A program made the position numbers and the translations under genes. 64,000 nucleotides of DNA, from positions 27,116,750-27,180,749 of the forward strand of contig NC_062215.1 in NCBI RefSeq assembly GCF_902686445.1, given 5' to 3'. The notes beneath the pieces were generated by a model, which ran no database searches, was not told where the DNA came from, and worked only from the letters and a program-made list of their open reading frames with translations. This stretch comes from Sciurus carolinensis (lineage: Eukaryota > Chordata > Mammalia > Rodentia > Sciuridae). Shown here piece by piece: positions 11,906-22,577 of this stretch (positions within the stretch are counted from its first letter, which is position 1; every line of letters starts with the position of its first letter).

Positions 11906-12684
11906 TCGCAAATCCACCCTGGGCATTGCTGTGTCTCCCGACGGGGCCAGCAGGTATGTGCCTGCGTGGCTCACCTGTCAGCTTCTGTTCTCATGGGTGG
12001 ATGGGTGCCAGAACTGTCCTTGGGAGTTCTGAATATCACGCCTGATGTAAACACCAGGATCCGTCCAGGTTCTGGCGCCAGCAGAGAGGTGCGCGGGGCC
12101 GCGGGACCACTGACAGAATTTGTTCTCGGGAAAAGGCATTTTGACATGGGTGGGCTCGGAAGCAACGGAACTTTCTAACCGGCTTCCGCAGCCTCACACT
12201 TTTTAGCACACTGTGCTGCTGTGTTTCAGGTGATGAGGAGCATTTTTCAATTTGATGGGTTTCATCTGCATTTTATTAGTCTATTTCTGGAAAAACTACC
12301 ATTTGTACATCATTTTCCTTGCAGTTTTGTCTTTATTATTCCCCTCCCCACCTCGGGCGGTGGGTCCAGGATTTGATTTTCTCTTAGCTCTTGGCACATT
12401 TCTCATCCTCAGAGCAATTTACCCTCCGTGACAGTCCATCTGTCTCTCCTGTCCCCATTTATGAATACTCTGCCTTTTCCAATTTCCCCCGTCTTCCCTG
12501 ACCTTTTCCAGCTCTCTGGATGGGCCGTTGTTCCTGAAGGAGGCTGTTTGATCGGGGGGATCTTGCGGATGTCTCTGACAGCGTTTCTTTCTTAACAGGT
12601 TCTGTCGTCGCCCTCTCTTAACACTCTCATTGACCTTTAATTGTGTTCTGGTGGTCTGTGATTTGATCTTATTGGGGGAAAAGA

Positions 12685-12711
12685 AAAAAAAAAAAAAAAA
12701 AAAAAAAAAAC
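12685..12711 (+). repeat. A-run
   Basis: A nearly pure A tract of about 26 bases after GGGGGAAAAG. No recognisable SINE or retrocopy precedes it. Confidence 0.9.
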
Positions 12712-12887
12712 CCAAACCCACAAGCATTAAATGTGTTCTTACCTCCTCACTCTAATGCCTGCCGGAATGGCAGGGAGACACCGTGTGGGCTGATGACTTT
12801 TAATGGCCCCCTTTGAAGCTTGCGGGGGTTTCTTCCTTGGGTTACCGGTCCTTGCTGGTGAGCATCGCCCAAGTGGGAAGTGCACCA

Positions 12888-13110
12888 GGGGCCAGCACAC
12901 TTTTTTTCTGGAAAGGTCTGGATAATAAAGATTTTCAGCTTCTTGGAACATAAGGTTTCTGCTGCAGTGACTCATCTGCTGTTGTCCTGCAAAAGCAGCC
13001 AAAGACAAATGTAGAGGAATAGACATGAATGTGTTCCAATAAAACTTTACTGATAAAAACAGGCAGTGGGTCAGATTTGGCTCAGTAATCTTATTTTGTT
13101 GACCTCTGTT
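12888..13110 (+). mobile_element. hAT-Charlie-type DNA transposon relic
   Basis: GGGGCCAGCACACTTTTTTT at the left, TTCCAATAAAACTTTACTGA in the middle and GGTCAGATTTGGCTC at the right match a common mammalian MER hAT family. Confidence 0.65.
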
Positions 13111-13214
13111 TTAGAGTAGTTTTATTTTCTGCCTCTTACTTTATATTTGTGCATTTGTTGTTTATTTAAAAGTGCCTTTTCAGAAATAACATAGTATTCC
13201 ATCTTAGAATTCTT

Positions 13215-13978
13215 TTTTCCTTTTTCTGATATTTATTTAGTTTTAAAATTTTTTATATGACAGTAAAGTACATTTTGAAATATTATGTATACATAGAACA
13301 AGTATAACTTGTTCCAATTAGGATCCCATTATTGTGGTTGTACATGCTGTGGAATTACATTAGTTGTGTATTTGTACACAAGGATAGGAAAGATATGTCC
13401 CATTCATTCTACTGTCTTACCTATTCCAATCCTACTTCCTTCCCTTTATTTCCTTCTATCTAGTCCAATGAACTTCTAATTTTCCCCTCCCTTGTTGTGG
13501 GTTAGCATCCACATATCAGAGAGAACATTCTGTCTTTGGATTTTGGGGATTGGCTTATTTTACTTAGCATAACGTTCTCTAGTTCCATCCATTTACCAGC
13601 AAATACTATAATTTCATTCTTTATGACTGAGTAAATTCCACTTTGTATATTAACCACATTTTCTTTATCCATTCATCCATTGAAGGGCACTTAGGTTGGT
13701 TCCATAGTTTAGCTATTATGAATTGAGCTGATAATAAACAATGAAATGGCTTGTCACTGTAGTATGTTGATTTTAGGTCCTTTGGGTATAAACTGAGAAG
13801 TGGGATAACATGGTCAAATGGTGTTTCCATTCCAAGTTTTCTGAGGAATCTCCATGCTGTTTTCCAGAGTGGTTGTACCAATTCGTAGTCCCACCAGCAA
13901 TGTATGAGTGAACCTTTCCCCCACGTCGTTGCCAACATTTATTGTTGCTTATATTCTTGATAATTGCCATTCTGACTA
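13215..13978 (-). mobile_element. L1 3' end with ORF2 C-terminal remnant
   Basis: On the minus strand this encodes part of the L1 ORF2 C-terminus ([34 protein letters not shown]) followed by 3' UTR and a T-rich tail. It is 5'-truncated and carries substitutions. It shares its outer target duplication with the next L1 piece. Confidence 0.85.
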
Positions 13979-13984
13979 GGGTGC

Positions 13985-14264
13985 TTTTTAAAAAAAAATG
14001 TGTAGGTATACATGACAGTAGAGAGTAGTTTGACATATTATATATACATGGAGTATAACTTATTCTAATTAGGATCCCATTCTTGTGGTTGTATACCATG
14101 TGGAGTTTCCCATATGCACACAGGAAAGTTATGTCCAATTCATTCCACTGTCTTTCCTATTCCCATCCCACTCCCTTCCCTTCATTCCCCTTTGTCTAAT
14201 CCAATGAACTTCCATTCCACCCACCCACCCACCTTATTATATATTAGCACCAAAAAAAAAAAAA
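13985..14264 (-). mobile_element. Second L1 3' UTR piece, same orientation
   Basis: It repeats the 3' UTR already present at 13215-13500 (for example TTAGGATCCCATTCTTGTGG). ATCTTAGAATTCTT (13201-13214) and ATCTTGGAATTCTT (14271-14284) flank both pieces together. Confidence 0.8.
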
Positions 14265-14429
14265 TCATTCATCTTGGAATTCTTGAAGAAGTCACCTTGG
14301 GAGGGAGAGAGTGACAGGGAGAGGGGGCTTGGTGCAAGGTGTCATCATATGCTCTTTGTGGCTCTGCCAGGGTGCCCTTCAATCAGCGTGGCTGGAGGGA
14401 GTGGGCTGTGTTATGGGTCAGTGATACCC

Positions 14430-14600
14430 TGAGCTGGGAGATGGAAAACCTGGCTCTAATCTTGGATATTTTGCTCAGGAGCTGAGTGAACTTGGGTGAG
14501 TTGCTTTATGTTTTTCAATTTCACTGTTTTTATCTGCAAAATGGGGTTATTGTTTTATCACTACTTTATTATTAACTTTAATGTCTCAAATGATTTTATT
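14430..14600 (+). mobile_element. MIR SINE fragment
   Basis: AACCTGGCTCTAATCTTGGA, GAACTTGGGTGAGTTGCTTT and ATCTGCAAAATGGGGTTATT follow MIR order. Confidence 0.65.
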
Positions 14601-15267
14601 TCACATCTCTGAACATCAGTTCCCAACTAGTAGAAGAATTTGCATCTTCAGGGCATCGTTTTCTTTTCACATCACAAGGATAATGTAGCATATGAATTAT
14701 GTGTAACAAGAAATTCAAATATTAGTCGCTTACGATCTGGGTATTTATTTATTTTCCCAGTCGTTCGGGGCTTCTATGGTAGCTTTGCCACGTCAACAGG
14801 GACTCAGAATCCCGCTGTCTTTCTGTTCTCCTAGTCTTTGTATATGGCTTTCGTCCTCAAAGTCCCTTCAAAATCTCAAGGTGGCCACTGCAGCTCCAGC
14901 CATCACATTTACATTTCAAGTAACAGATCAGAGGAAGTGGCAAAGGCAAGGAAGGGCTTTTTAAATAAGGTTCCTGGAAATTCTGTCCGGTGATTTCCAT
15001 TTATGTGCCATTAGACGATCCCACCTTCCAGCACATGCCGTGTTTTAGTTTGTCGCATTACTGCTCTCCAAAGAGATAGAGCAGATATGAGGCAGGAAAA
15101 TGGAAGTTTCTGCCACGCACAGATTTTTAGAAAGTAGATAGGGGTCTCCCACCACACCTGGTACAGAACTTCTGTATCCCTTGGACATATTTTTCCAACT
15201 ATGAAACGAATGAACTTATACAGTGGACAGTATGACCATGTTATATTTCATTAAGAAAGCATTCTAT

Positions 15268-16252
15268 CTTTGCCAACCATACTTCAGATAGAGCGCTAAT
15301 TTCCAGAATCTTTAAAGAACTCAAAAAACTCTACACCAAGAATACAAATAATCCAATCAACAAATGGGCTAAGGAAATGAACAGACACTTCACAGAAGAT
15401 GTACAAGCAATCAACAGATATATGAAAAAATGTTCAACATCCCTAGTAATAAGGGAAATGCAAATCAAAACTACCCTAAGATTCCATCTCACCCCAATTA
15501 GAATGGCGATTATCAAGAACACAAGCAACAATAGATGTTGGCGAGGATGTGGGGAAAAAGGTACACTCATACATTGCTGGTGGGGTTGCAAATTAGTGCA
15601 GCCACTCTGGAAAGCAGTGTGGAGATTCCTCAGAAAGCTTGGAATGGAAACACCATTTGACCCAGCTATCCCACTCCTTGGCCTATACCCAAAGGACTTA
15701 AAATCAGCATATTACAGAGATACAGCCACATCAATGTTCATAGCTGCTCAGTTCACCATAGCCAGATTGTGGAACCAACCTAGATGCCCTTCAGTTGATG
15801 AATGGATAAAGAAACTGTGGTATATATATACAATGGAATATTACTCCACAATGAAGAATGATAAAATTATGGCATTTGCAGGCAAATGGATGAAATTGGA
15901 GAATATCATGCTAAGTGAGATAAGCCAATCTCAAAAAACTAAAGGACGAATGATCTCGCTGATAAGTGGATGAGGACATATAATGGGGGGTGGGAGGGGT
16001 TAGCATTAGGTTTAGGGTTAGGTTTAGGGTTAGGGATAAGGAGTGTGGTAAGAATGAAGGAAAGAAGGACTGTATAGAGGGAAAAGAGGGGTGGGAGGGG
16101 TGGGGGGGAAGGGAAAAAAAATAATGAATCAAACATCATTGCCCTATGTAAATTTATGATTACACAAATGGTATGCCTTGACTCCATGTACAAATAGAGA
16201 AACAACATGTATCCCATTTGTTTACAATAATAATAAAAATAAAAATAAAAAA
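15268..16252 (+). mobile_element. L1, 5'-truncated, with intact ORF2 C-terminus
   Basis: This is a roughly 985-bp L1 with perfect 15-bp flanking direct repeats AAGAAAGCATTCTAT (15253-15267 and 16253-16267). An open frame from 15377 to 15973 encodes the ORF2 C-terminus including [39 protein letters not shown] and [13 protein letters not shown]. The endonuclease and reverse transcriptase domains are missing, so the copy is dead. The 3' UTR carries a G-rich, telomere-like stretch (16000-16035). The exact target duplication and uninterrupted frame suggest a recent insertion. Confidence 0.95.
16000..16035 (+). repeat. Telomere-like TTAGGG tract in L1 3' UTR
   Basis: TTAGCATTAGG then TTTAGGGTTAGG twice and TTAGGG. 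It lies inside the L1 3' UTR where other local copies have plain G-rich sequence. Confidence 0.9.
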
Positions 16253-16339
16253 AAGAAAGCATTCTATAAGCAATCCTCTTTGCCTTAGTTTGTCTTCCTG
16301 TAGGTACCAGGGTCCTAGCAGGTGTCATATTTAAAAGGA

Positions 16340-16840
16340 AGCATTTGTGAAGCTTCACTCTGGAATGGAATCACTTAGCCTCCATCCTTTCCAGAAGAGA
16401 ACTAGAAGGCTATCCAAAGGCCGAGGCAGGTGTCTGTCCTCCCTCCAACGGGGCTAGTGATGATTCTCAGCGAGGACTTGGCATGAATCCTTCTTCCTTC
16501 AGGTTCTGGGATCCTCTGTTTCCCAAGTTGGCTTCTCACTACAGGCCCTCATAACCAACCTCACCTTCTCAAAGAGAAGCCTCTAAGAATTCCATCATTC
16601 CTGATTGATTTCGGTGGAAGACAACGCTTTTCTCTCCCGTGCGCCAGCAAGCACACTTGGCTGTCTGTCCATTCCCAGGGATGGAAAATGCTCCAAGTTC
16701 TCCGACTCTTTTTTCACCAGAATGCTGAAGTTGGTGGCGACAGTCCCCACACTGCAAAGGGAAGAGGATTTCCATTGCTTGGAATGGGAAGAGATACTTA
16801 CCAATTGAGGTCTGAGCTAAAAGTGGATGCTCCCTTCCTG
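16340..16840 (-). repeat. Arm B of a diverged inverted duplication
   Basis: The reverse complement of this stretch aligns with 11430-11905. Landmarks on the plus strand are TTTCCCAAGTTGGCTTCT, CACCTTCTCAAAGAGAA and TTTCACCAGAATGC. The arms are about 4.4 kb apart. Confidence 0.8.
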
Positions 16841-16984
16841 AAATTCCACTGGACAACCCACTCACCATCTAGCCCAGCATTGGCAGCTCTCGTGTTATTA
16901 TCTAATTATGCTTTTATTATGTGGGTACCGTACTTACCACCCAGTAACTGGATAGGACAGCCCCATGAATAATCTCTGTATATG

Positions 16985-17100
16985 TGTATGTGTGTGTAGT
17001 ATAAATATTATGTATATATACACATGATATATAATATGCATATATTATATATACACATATATTTTATGTACATATGCATACATATATACATGAATACAAT
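16985..17100. repeat. (TA/TG)-rich low-complexity tract
   Basis: Alternating TATATA, TGTGTG and CATATA units. No other feature is seen. Confidence 0.8.
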
Positions 17101-17491
17101 GACTAATCCTGTGCATTCCTCCTCATTTCTTTCCTTTTTTTTTAATTGCAGACTCAGGAGAGCAGAGTTTGGGGTTGGGAAAGAAGGTGGAGAAAGAGAG
17201 AAAATTAGGGCTAGGCTAGGTGTTGGAGGGTCAGATATGACTAGGAATGGAAAGAAAAGTTTTAAAAATAGTCATTCTGGAGAACATATTTGAATACCAT
17301 TCACATTTTTAGAGAAGTGCAGATAAATGACTTTTGATGGTTGGATTGTCCTTTTCTTTTTGGCCAAGATACTCCCAAAGAATAAATGATGAGAGACCCA
17401 TAAAGTGAAGATTGTATTTTAATAAGAAGCAACCTTTTTTTCTTATTTAACAAGCAGTACATATCCATTATAGATAAATTACTGGAATGCA

Positions 17492-17903
17492 GTTAGTCTG
17501 TTCATTCACATAATACCATAGATTGGGTGTGTTTTAACAAAAACACGGTTATTTTGGCTCATGGTTCTTTGAGGTTCAAGATCTAGAGGCTGCTTCTGAT
17601 GTCGGCCTTCTTGCCGTCAGTCCGGAGATGGTGCAGGGCATCATATGGTGAGAGGTGGAGTGTGCCCTGTGTGTGTGTGGGTGTGTGTGTGTGCGTGTCC
17701 ATCCTCTGACTCTCTTTTATGAAACCGCCAGGATTCAATCGCCAGGATGCCATCCTGATAAGCTTGCTCAATCCTATTCATCTCCCAAAAGTCCTATCTC
17801 ACAACACATAGTTGGATTAAGTTTTCACCCTCTCAAAACCTCACATTGGGAATTAAATTCCAGTATGGGTTTTGGAGGGGATAAACCATATTCAAGCCAC
17901 AGC
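17492..17903 (-). mobile_element. MaLR-type LTR
   Basis: Starts TTAGTCTGTTCATTCACATA and ends GGATAAACCATATTCAAGCC. Internal AACCTCACATTGGGAATTAA also fits a minus-oriented MaLR/MST-like LTR. A TG-rich stretch lies at 17665-17700. Confidence 0.65.
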
Positions 17904-18294
17904 GAATGGGGGCTCCATTTGTGAGGTCTTTTTGAAGTTGCCGTGTACAGATGGTAGCCTTGTTTGGGTGGACAGACAAAGAGACTTGGAGCAGATCTTT
18001 CTTCAGGGAAGAGTTAATCAACTGGCCTTGAAGACCCAAACGGAAGACCCAGTGGCTACTTTCCATCATAGAGAAAGGATGTGAGAGGACTTTTGGTCAC
18101 CTGACAGAGGTTGCTTCCTGGAAACACTTTGATATACTGACTGGTGCTTTGAAAAGATGGGTCCATTTGTACTGGACCCAAGGAAACATTGGGAGGAAAG
18201 GATCAAACCATTTTGAGGTTCAAAGTTACCAGACACTCCCAGATGGATTGCAGTGGGCTCCAGGCAGAAGTACTGATTGGAAAGATGAGTAAGG

Positions 18295-18365
18295 GGCTGG
18301 GGAGAGAGCTCAGTTGGTAGAGTACTTGCCTTGCAAGCACAAGGCTGTGAGTTCAATTCCCAGCA

Positions 18366-18403
<38 letters not shown>

Positions 18404-18433
18404 CAACAACAACGACAACAGCAAAAAACCCAG
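18295..18433 (+). mobile_element. ID SINE with (CA)n tail and target duplication
   Basis: ID body with AGCTCAGTTGGTAGAGTACT, then a tail that has become (CA)n plus AAC repeats. Flanks AAAGATGAGTAAGG (18281-18294) and AAAGACGAGTAAGG (18434-18447) differ at one base. Confidence 0.94.
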
Positions 18434-18692
18434 AAAGACGAGTAAGGGTTCCAAAGGTACTTGTTATGAGAGCAGGAATCTGGCTAGTGACTGAGCCTGG
18501 AGAAAAGGATCTGCCTGTCAATGTGAACTAAAGATTCACCACTTGGATATCCATACAAGGAGCACCCCAGTTGAGCTACTATGGAGGATCCTCAAAGGGT
18601 GAACATCGAGGACACCCAAAGATGCCTTTGGCTTGGGCAAGGATCTGGGAGAGCAAGAGGAATAATCAACAAAGAAGCAGCAGACTGATTTT

Positions 18693-18777
18693 GTGTGTGT
18701 GTGTGTGGTGTGGGGGATGAGCCCAGGGCCCTGTGCACATGAGGGAAACACTAACAGCTGAGCTATATCCTCAGCCC
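18693..18777 (-). mobile_element. Diverged ID SINE with (TG)n tail
   Basis: Complement of an ID with several changes (GAGGGAAACACTAACAGC). Flanks CAGCAGACTGATTTT (18678-18692) and CAGCAGGCGGATTTT (18778-18792) form a 15-bp target duplication with two differences. Confidence 0.85.
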
Positions 18778-19039
18778 CAGCAGGCGGATTTTTTAACAGT
18801 AACAGGGTTCATGAAAATGGACCTAGGAGATCCTCTAATTTTCTTTTTGCCTAGTAGTTGAAAATAGAACTGAGCAAGCTTGATGATTCTTGGACCATTC
18901 AGGAAGCAGGTGAGGCTCAAGCATAAGAAAATGAGCATTTTGCTCATGTGAGAATGTTTGAGTGATTACCTGATGTGTGAATAAGTGCAAATATGGCTGA
19001 TTTGGCAGGGTGGTTCATACTCAGTTACATTAGAAAATA

Positions 19040-19330
19040 TAGATAAGTTCAGAAAGAGGAAAAAATAAGTTCTAGTGTACTATAGCACAGCAGGAATGAC
19101 TATAATTAAGAATAATTTAATATATATTAAATATATTAAATATATATATTATATTAATTATATTAATAATATATATTTCAAAATAGCTAGAAGAAGGGAG
19201 TTTGAATGTTCCCAACACAAAAGTGATAAATGTTTGATTATCCTGATTTGATCAATATACTTTGTATACATGTATTGAAATATCACACTGTACCTCAGAC
19301 AATTATTGTGTGTCATCTAAAAATAGAAAG
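19040..19330 (+). mobile_element. Old L1 (L1ME-type) 3' end
   Basis: GAAATATCACACTGTACCTC and the preceding AT-rich tract match the 3' end of ancient L1s. Confidence 0.55.
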
Positions 19331-19557
19331 ACAGTTCACAAGACCCATGATAATTATTCTAATACCTATATTTTCTTCTAGATTTTTCTGTATATAATAA
19401 TAGACATAAATGATGGGAACACATTCTTTAAAAATGGCTGTTTTTCTCTTTATAGTATATTATGTATTACTTTTCTTGTTAATATATAGTTATCTCAGTA
19501 TCACTCAGAATAGCTGAAATATCCTATTTTTGTGTGCAGCATATTTTGGGTATTGAA

Positions 19558-19997
19558 TGTTGTGGTTTGGATATGAAGGGTTCCCCAAAAGTTCCTGTGT
19601 TATTGCAGGAATCAGAGGTGATATGATTCCATTATGAGAGCTGTACATTAATCAGTGGATGGATCCATTTGATGGATTGATAATTTGAAGGGACTGCTGT
19701 ACTGGGTGGTAACTGTAGGCAGGTGGGGCATGACTGGAGGAGGAGGGTCACTGGGGGCATGACCTGGGGGATATATTACATCTTGTCCCCTGGCTCCTCC
19801 TCTCTCTCTCTCTACTTCCTGGCTGCCATGACTCAGCAGCTTTTTCTGCCATGACCTTCCACCGTGATATTCTGCTTTGCCTTAGTCCCAGAGCAATGGA
19901 GTAGGCTGACCACGGGCTGAACCTCTGAAATCATGACCTTCTCTAAGTTGTTCTTGTCAGGTATTTTTGTCACAGCAATGAAAAACTGACTGACACA
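19558..19997 (+). mobile_element. MaLR-like solo LTR, copy 2 of 3
   Basis: Starts TGTTGTGGTTTGG and ends CTGACTGACACA. Shares GCAGGTGGGGCATGACTGGA and CCCAGAGCAATGGAGTAGG with the copies at 7530 and 31459. Confidence 0.8.
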
Positions 19998-20061
19998 AAA
20001 GTGTAGTCATGTATTTTGCTCCATAAAGATGATGACATTATCCTGCTCTTCCATGCACCTG

Positions 20062-20325
20062 ACTTCAGTTGGAGGCAGTGCCGAGCAGTGACTCAAAGTA
20101 GTGGGCTTTGGATTCAGGCAGGCTCTGGCATTATTTTTGGGTCTGCCACTATACACCGTGTGATTTTAGGGAATCCACTTAATGTCTCTTAACTCTTAGT
20201 TTCACCAGCAGTAAAATATATATAACAATGCCAACCTCTTAGCATTGTTATGAGGATTAAAAAATACATGAAGCATGTGATGTGCTTAGCACAGGGCCTA
20301 GCAGACTAATGATGCAGCCGCTGGT
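20062..20325 (+). mobile_element. MIR SINE, near full length
   Basis: Order of MIR blocks: AGTAGTGGGCTTTGGATTCA, GGTCTGCCACTATACACC, GTGTGATTTTAGGGAATCC, CCAACCTCTTAGCATTGTTA, GCACAGGGCCTAGCA. Confidence 0.8.
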
Positions 20326-20341
20326 AGGGGCAACAGCCCTT

Positions 20342-20540
20342 CATTCATTAGTGCAACAACAGTTTCTGAATAGCTGTAAAGTGTCAGTCAAAGGCCTAGG
20401 CTGAAAAATTAGAATATGGCCTCATCCCTACCCTCAAGAGGCTCACAGGTAACAGCTATAGAACAAGAAGATAAGTATTGGAATGCACATAGGATCCAGG
20501 GGTCAGGAAAGGCATGGCACTGGGTTTCCTGGGTGTCTGT
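20342..20540 (-). mobile_element. L2 LINE relic
   Basis: CATTCATTAGTGCAACAAC followed by CATCCCTACCCTCAAGAGG, the complement of the L2 3' end. Degraded. Confidence 0.5.
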
Positions 20541-20884
20541 GTTATGTCAGGAACAGAGTCATCAGGCACTCTAATGCTTGCCTTTACTTCTTCTTTTCCC
20601 CAGGAAACAGAAGTATGGTACAATAAGAAATATATTTAATTTGTTCCAGGATCAGAACTCCTAAAACCTTCAGTTTAGTGAGTCAGAGGGGTGTCTTCTG
20701 TTAATCATAATGGGCCTCTTCTGATCAGAACTGAGTCGAGGCTAAGGGGTGACTTAAGGTAGGTCCCTCAAGATGGGACTGGCTACATGTAAGGCCAAGT
20801 GATCACAGGAAGGGCACTTTCAGTCCACAGTTGACCTCCAGGGAGAGAGGGATGCCTAGAGGTGAAGGTCTCTGAAAAGCAGGT

Positions 20885-20935
20885 TGGAGCCCTGGGTTTG
20901 GTCCCCAGCATCACAACAAACAAAAATAAAAAAGA
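20885..20935 (+). mobile_element. Truncated ID SINE
   Basis: Only the B-box half remains: GCCCTGGGTTTGGTCCCCAG then an A-rich tail. Confidence 0.7.
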
Positions 20936-20954
20936 TCTTTAAAAAGTCTTATGC

Positions 20955-21527
20955 ATGACCCAGCTATCCCACTCCTCGGTTTATACCCAAAGGACCTAAA
21001 ATCAGCAAACTACAGTAACACAGCCACATCAATGTTTATAGCAACCCAGTTCACAATAGCTAGATTGTGGAACCAACCTAGATGCCCTTCAACAGATGAA
21101 TGGATAAAGAAACTCTGATATATATACACAATGGAATACTTTTCAGCAATAAAGAATAATAATATGGCATTTGCAAATAAATGGATGGAATTGGAGAATA
21201 TCATGCTAAGTGAAATAAGCCAAGCCCAAAAAACCAAAGGCCGAATGTTTTCCCTGAGAAGTGGAGGATGATATATAATGGGGGTGGGGGTGGGGAATGA
21301 GAGAATAATGGGGGAACTTTAGAATATGTAGAAGAAAATGAGAGGGAGGGGGGTATGATAAATGGTGGAATGAGGCAGACATCATTACCCGATGTACATG
21401 TATGATTACACGAATGGTGTGAATCTACATGGTGCACAACCATAGAAATGAAATGATGTACCCCATTTGTGTACAATGAATCAAAATGCAGTCTGTAAAA
21501 AATTAAAAGCTAAATAAAAAAAATTAT
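20955..21527 (+). mobile_element. L1 3' end, 5'-truncated
   Basis: Starts in ORF2 (GACCCAGCTATCCCACTCCT) and runs to GTACAATGAATCAAAATGC and an A-rich tail. The ORF2 frame is broken. Same family as 22055 and 37656. Confidence 0.92.
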
Positions 21528-21584
21528 TGAACGTAGTAAATGTAAGTCAAATGTTTCCCTGTGTCCTGTGAGTCATACTACCAA

Positions 21585-22050
21585 ATTATCAAACCAGAGG
21601 AGGGGGCTGTTAGGAGCCTGTGATTCATAGAAGGCAGACGACGAGGACTGGAGACCTGGACTTGCATTGGCACCTGAAGTGGGGGCTGTCTTGCACACTG
21701 AGCTTTTACCTTGAGCAGCATCTGCTGCTGACTCCAGGTAGACAGTGTCGGAATTAAACTGAATCATTGGACATTCAGTTGGTGTCCAGAGAGTTAGAGA
21801 ATTGCTTGGTGAGAAAAAAACCCACACATTTAGTGTCAGAAGTGGTATGGGAGTAGAAAAACAGTATTTTTCCACAAAGAAGAAACCAGTTTCTTCTGGC
21901 ACCACAGGTAAGGATGACCGGGTCAGCTTCACTAGCAGGTGTCTCTGAGCTTGCTGCCGTGTGACTCCATCCCCTAATTCTTTGTCTGCTGAGACTCAGC
22001 CTTCGGATGGCTGGTTGGCCCAAGTTGAGATCTAATTTAATAAATCTCAT
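21585..22050 (+). mobile_element. Possible retroviral LTR remnant
   Basis: The right end has TTTGTCTGCTGAGACTCAGC and AATAAATCTCATTTC, which looks like an LTR polyadenylation region. I do not recognise the family, and the limits are uncertain. The L1 at 22055 is inserted at its AATAAATC end. No open viral gene is present. Confidence 0.35.
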
Positions 22051-22054
22051 TTCT

Positions 22055-22561
22055 TTTTCTTTCTTTCTTTCTTTTTTTATTATTATTTTTATTTAGCTTT
22101 TAATTTTTTACAGATTGCATTTTGATTCATTGTACACAAATGGGGTACATCATTTCATTTCTATGGTTGTGCACCATGTAGATTCACACCATTCGTGTAA
22201 TCATACATGTACATCGGGTAATGATGTCTGTCTCATTCCACCATTTATCATACCCCCCTCCCTCTCATTTTCTTCTACATACTCTAAAGTTCCCCCATTA
22301 TTCTCTCACTCCCCACCCCCCACCCCCATTATATATCATCATCCACTTATCAGGGAAAACATTCGGTCTTTGGTTTTTTGGGCTTGGCTTATTTCACCTA
22401 GTGTGATATTCTCCAATTCCATCCATTTATTTGCAAATACCATAATACTATTCTATATGAAAAAGTGTTCAACATCTCTAGTACTTAGAGAAATGCAAAT
22501 TAAAATAACTCTAAGGTTTCATCTTACTCCAATTAGAATGGCTATTATCAAGAACACAAAC
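22055..22561 (-). mobile_element. L1 with 5' inversion and 16-bp target duplication
   Basis: 22055 to about 22453 is the minus-oriented L1 3' end. About 22454-22560 is an upstream ORF2 piece in plus orientation (GAAAAAGTGTTCAACATCTC). Perfect repeats AATAAATCTCATTTCT at 22039-22054 and 22562-22577 enclose both, so they arose in one event by twin priming. Confidence 0.93.
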
Positions 22562-22577
22562 AATAAATCTCATTTCT

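Noticed and set aside
15377..15973. 198-codon open frame, the longest in the window
   Set aside because: It encodes the C-terminus of L1 ORF2 inside a truncated L1 flanked by target duplications, not a host gene.
16000..16035. True interstitial telomere or chromosome fusion site
   Set aside because: The tract is short and lies inside an L1 3' UTR with intact flanks, so it came with the L1.
21585..22050. Endogenous retrovirus with coding capacity
   Set aside because: Only an LTR-like end is visible. The 119-codon minus frame has no viral domain.
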